Source: an uncultured Clostridia bacterium (GTDB lineage: Bacteria > Bacillota > Clostridia > TANB77 > CAG-465). From it: 14,931 bases of DNA. Location: positions 1-14,931 of the forward strand of contig CANRAK010000031.1 of assembly GCA_947628575.1 (NCBI GenBank). The letters are read 5' to 3'. Below, in pieces: positions 11,830 through 14,931 of the stretch. Position 1 is the stretch's first letter; the number at the start of each line of letters is the position of its first letter. Position numbers and translations under genes: made by a program. A model generated the notes under the pieces. That model was given only the letters and a program-made list of their open reading frames with translations. It ran no database searches and was not told the origin of the DNA.

Positions 11830-14800
11830 ATGAAGAAATTGAAGATATTTATAATAACATTATTTATATTAATTACTTGTAGTATAGGAAGTAATGTTTT
11901 TGCTGCCTCTACAGATAAACTTATAAGTTTAGGGAGAAATGGGTATAATATTACTGTTACAAAAGGTACTACTGTAAATGATATAATTGGAGTTTTAGGA
12001 CAACCTAAAATTCAAACTGTTTCTGTTTTTGGGGGACAGGCTTATACTTTTTATACAGATGACAATTATACTAATTACTTATATATTGAAACTGCTAAAA
12101 ATGGAAAAATTGCTTCTTTTGGTTCTGTAGATCCATCATATAAAATTTATGATGTTAATACACAAGGCTACGGAGATGAATATGACTATTATAATAATGG
12201 CATATTACATGGATATTTATTTTCTAATTCTGGTACAGTAGCTGGAGGTGTATATTATAATCCTGAAGCACTATATGGAGCTAATAATTCTAATGCTAAA
12301 ATATTAATGATTAACTCTTTCCAAGATACTTATATGAGTAATCCTACTAAGTATTTAAGAGGAATAAGTGAGCATGCTGTTACTATGTATAATGCATTAA
12401 GTACTATTCTTGGAAATAAAACTAATCTTGAATTTAATGAAGATTTTTTCTATATAAATGAACAATTCAAAAAATTTGGTACAACAACAAGAGAATATAT
12501 AAGAGATATGGGAAAAGTTACACTTTGTATGAAAACTATACCTTTAGTTGAAAATGTAGAAATATCTACATATGGATATTATTTATTATCTCCAATGTAT
12601 TGGGCAGATTTAGTTAAAAAAAGTAAAAATATACAATTTGGAGAGAAAAATCAAGCTGTTTTTTATTATAATGAAAATACAAAAGAGCTATTTGCTTGTG
12701 GACTTAGAGCAGATACATATGACAAAACAGATTCAGTTGAGCTTACAACAGATGAGCAATCAAAGCTTTCTGCTGGAAGATATGAATATAATCAATCTAA
12801 AATAAATTTTAGCAAAGATAGTGCTATATATGATGTTGTACCTGTTGCAACTAGTCCTTCAAAATTAGTTGCAGGTAAGCTTAAACCATCTAAAGAACAA
12901 GGAATATTGGATTATGTAAACGCAATAAGGGCTGGAGCAGGTTTAAATAAACTTACGTTAGATAGAGATGCTTATAAAACAGCACAATATTTAGCTACCC
13001 TTATGTCATATAGATGGAACGTACTTAAATTGGACATTCAGCACTATCCACCAAAACCTGATGGGGTAACAAATGAATATTATAAGATAGCAGTTGAAGA
13101 TGGTGCATCATATTCTGAAAATATTGGTCGTATAGCTAATGAAACTACTGTTGAAAATATGAAAATGCATATAAATCAGTTTATAGATGATGGTGCAGAA
13201 GATCCACAACTTTTTGGACATAGAAAAGCCCTATTAAATAATAATATTACTAAATTTGGTTATGGAGTAAGTCCTAATATTGGTGTTAATGAATTTGTAA
13301 CAGGTAGTAGAAATAGTGATAATTTTGTAGAAGCATGGCCTTCTAAAGGTATAACTTTTATGGAATCTTATACACAAAGAACAAAATGGACAATTCAGTT
13401 TATAGACAAATATACTATAACTAACAAAACAACAGTAACTGTAAAATGTTTAAATACTAATAAGACATATGAATTTAATGAAGAAACCAATACTAATAGT
13501 AAAGTATTTTTACGTCATATGAACTCTGTTGCTACTTTAAATAATAAAGTAGTATTATATGATTCAGGTATAGTACCACAAGCAGGATATGTATATGAAA
13601 TAACTGTAAAGAATTTACAAGATAATGCTACAAAAGCAAATACTTCATATCAATACAGATCAGTTTTTGAATATGCAGATATAGATAATTATCCATCTAA
13701 ATTAAGTAGTATTAAAATTAACCCACCAAATCTAAAAAAAGTTACAGATATGGATGTATACTACGTTCCATTAAATAACGAGGTAAATTTAGATGTTACT
13801 ATAGATTCTAATGTAGTAGATAAAAAGATTACATGGATTTCTTCAAATAGCGATGCTGTTGAAGTAAAGCAAAACGGAACAATTATAGCTAAAAAGTTAA
13901 CAGATGAAGATGTAACAATTACTGTTGGGTATGATGGATCTAATATAACAGATCAGATTGTTGTAAGACCATATAGAAAAATAGATGAAGTAAAATTAGA
14001 CAAAACAAATTTAACAATGCTAGCATCATCTAGCAAAGTTACATCTAGTAGTTTACCTAAAACTTCACCTCTTACAATAACATATATTCCAACAGATAAT
14101 ACAGAAATAACAGATATAACTTGGAAAGTAATAAGTTATACTAATCCAAATGTTGAATATGATATTGATGATCCGCAAATAACTAAATATATAAAAGTAA
14201 CAAAGACAAATAATTCTAAAGTTGTTAACATTGAAGCTGTTAATGTAGAAGATAGTAATAATAAATATATCGTTATGGCTATCGTTACAGGAATAAGTGG
14301 TACTTATACAGGAGCTTGTGATGTAACAATTCACTTACCATTAACTGGAGTACAAATTGAAACTATTACAACTGGTGTAGATATAATAGGAAAAGTTACA
14401 AATTTGAATTATAATACATTTAATAATAAATATTTTAAACTAAACGCAAAAGTTTTACCAACCAATACAACAGATTCTACTGATGTCACTTGGTCAACAG
14501 GAGATGCTAATATAGTTTCAAATTATGATAATAATGGGCAATTTAAAATTGAAAAAGAAGGCTCTACTACAATTACTGCTAAATCAACAGCAAATAATAG
14601 CATATCTGATACAATAACATTTAATGTTAATGCTACTTTGACAAAATTATCACTAAGTGGTACATCAAATATATATATAAAATCAGGTGAGACAAAAACT
14701 GATCAATTAAGGTTATCACGTGTACCAGATATAGATAATGACCCAATAGAATATTCAAGTAATAAAGAAGAAATTGCAACTGTAGGTACTAATAATGGTT

Positions 14801-14931
14801 TAGTAGAATTTAAAAAACCAGGTGATGTTACTATTACTGCTAGAAGTAAAACAGTTCCATCTGTTTCTGCTATATTTACATATAAGGTATATTTATACGT
14901 TGATGACTTTAGATTCTCTGGATTAGGTCAG
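11830..14931 (+). CDS. Large secreted CAP/SCP-domain protein with BIG2-like repeats (C-terminus beyond window)
   Basis: An open frame of 1034 codons that runs to the window edge without a stop. Residues 1-26 are a signal peptide (KKLK start, hydrophobic core, VFA-A cleavage). About 30-150 resemble the CAP-associated N-terminal module: TVNDIIGVLGQPK followed by YTFYTDDNYTNYLYIETAKNGKI. Residues 150-350 are of no family I recognise. About 358-486 form a CAP/SCP-PR1 domain: ILDYVNAIRAGAGLNKLTLD, QHYP with H405, SENIGR with E430, and FGHRKALL with H464; these His and Glu residues match the conserved CAP cavity positions. From about 620 onward there are at least four Ig-like repeats of BIG2 character (WISSNSDAVEV, WKVIS, WSTGDANIVSN, YSSNKEEIATV). 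Extracellular, probably cell-envelope associated through the missing C-terminus. The ATG at 11830 follows AGGTAGGG (11817-11824). Biochemical activity of bacterial CAP proteins is mostly unsettled. Confidence 0.85.
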   Translation, partial: MKKLKIFIITLFILITCSIGSNVFAASTDKLISLGRNGYNITVTKGTTVNDIIGVLGQPKIQTVSVFGGQAYTFYTDDNYTNYLYIETAKNGKIASFGSVDPSYKIYDVNTQGYGDEYDYYNNGILHGYLFSNSGTVAGGVYYNPEALYGANNSNAKILMINSFQDTYMSNPTKYLRGISEHAVTMYNALSTILGNKTNLEFNEDFFYINEQFKKFGTTTREYIRDMGKVTLCMKTIPLVENVEISTYGYYLLSPMYWADLVKKSKNIQFGEKNQAVFYYNENTKELFACGLRADTYDKTDSVELTTDEQSKLSAGRYEYNQSKINFSKDSAIYDVVPVATSPSKLVAGKLKPSKEQGILDYVNAIRAGAGLNKLTLDRDAYKTAQYLATLMSYRWNVLKLDIQHYPPKPDGVTNEYYKIAVEDGASYSENIGRIANETTVENMKMHINQFIDDGAEDPQLFGHRKALLNNNITKFGYGVSPNIGVNEFVTGSRNSDNFVEAWPSKGITFMESYTQRTKWTIQFIDKYTITNKTTVTVKCLNTNKTYEFNEETNTNSKVFLRHMNSVATLNNKVVLYDSGIVPQAGYVYEITVKNLQDNATKANTSYQYRSVFEYADIDNYPSKLSSIKINPPNLKKVTDMDVYYVPLNNEVNLDVTIDSNVVDKKITWISSNSDAVEVKQNGTIIAKKLTDEDVTITVGYDGSNITDQIVVRPYRKIDEVKLDKTNLTMLASSSKVTSSSLPKTSPLTITYIPTDNTEITDITWKVISYTNPNVEYDIDDPQITKYIKVTKTNNSKVVNIEAVNVEDSNNKYIVMAIVTGISGTYTGACDVTIHLPLTGVQIETITTGVDIIGKVTNLNYNTFNNKYFKLNAKVLPTNTTDSTDVTWSTGDANIVSNYDNNGQFKIEKEGSTTITAKSTANNSISDTITFNVNATLTKLSLSGTSNIYIKSGETKTDQLRLSRVPDIDNDPIEYSSNKEEIATVGTNNGLVEFKKPGDVTITARSKTVPSVSAIFTYKVYLYVDDFRFSGLGQ

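Noticed and set aside
14065..14334. Minus-strand open frame inside the CAP-domain gene
   Set aside because: It is antisense to the BIG2 region, and its Ile/Tyr/Cys/Asn-rich composition is typical of a shadow frame.
1..14931. CRISPR array
   Set aside because: No regularly spaced short repeats were seen in any intergenic region.

Overview
The window is strongly A+T-rich DNA from a low-GC Firmicute, most likely an anaerobic clostridial lineage. This is inferred from the AT-biased codon use, strong AGGAGG-type ribosome binding sites, near-consensus sigma-A promoters and the types of surface protein. TGA is not used as a sense codon in any gene. The species cannot be named from the sequence.

Layout. 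(1) Positions 1-437, minus strand: the N-terminal 145 residues of a putative 10-TM heavy-metal/manganese exporter, cut by the window edge. (2) 657-2504: a fatty acyl-CoA synthetase-like AMP-forming ligase, divergent from the exporter; each gene has its own promoter. (3) 2635-2710: an initiator tRNA-Met(CAT) with its own promoter and terminator. (4) 2705-5666: an apparent genomic island. A 33-bp block (the last 6 nt of the tRNA plus its terminator) occurs again exactly at 5634-5666. Between the copies lie a restriction endonuclease (NgoFVII-like), a Dcm-type cytosine-5 methyltransferase and a small gene of unknown function. (5) 5707-6734: a SAM-dependent methyltransferase behind a leader of about 180 nt with several possible helices, ending at a strong terminator. 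(6) 6740-8950: a likely operon of a divergent Maf nucleotide pyrophosphatase, a CYTH-domain protein with an unassigned C-terminal half, and a membrane-anchored cohesin-like protein. (7) 9174-11636: a sortase-type surface protein (signal peptide, cohesin-like domain, a series of BIG2 Ig-like domains, TPDTG anchor), preceded by several palindromes and followed by a strong terminator. (8) 11830-14931: a large secreted CAP/SCP-domain protein with BIG2-type repeats, cut by the right edge.

How it fits together. The left and middle parts look like chromosomal housekeeping DNA with a restriction-modification cassette inserted at a tRNA. The right half encodes extracellular proteins. Its two cohesin-like proteins share a near-identical N-terminal motif and are probably paralogues; no dockerin partner is visible here.

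Most interesting points: the tRNA-terminator direct repeats bounding an R-M cassette that has no integrase; the 125-aa third gene of that cassette; a GC-rich palindrome just before the methyltransferase gene that holds the only GCSGC sites I found in the window; and the structured leader with mutually exclusive helices.
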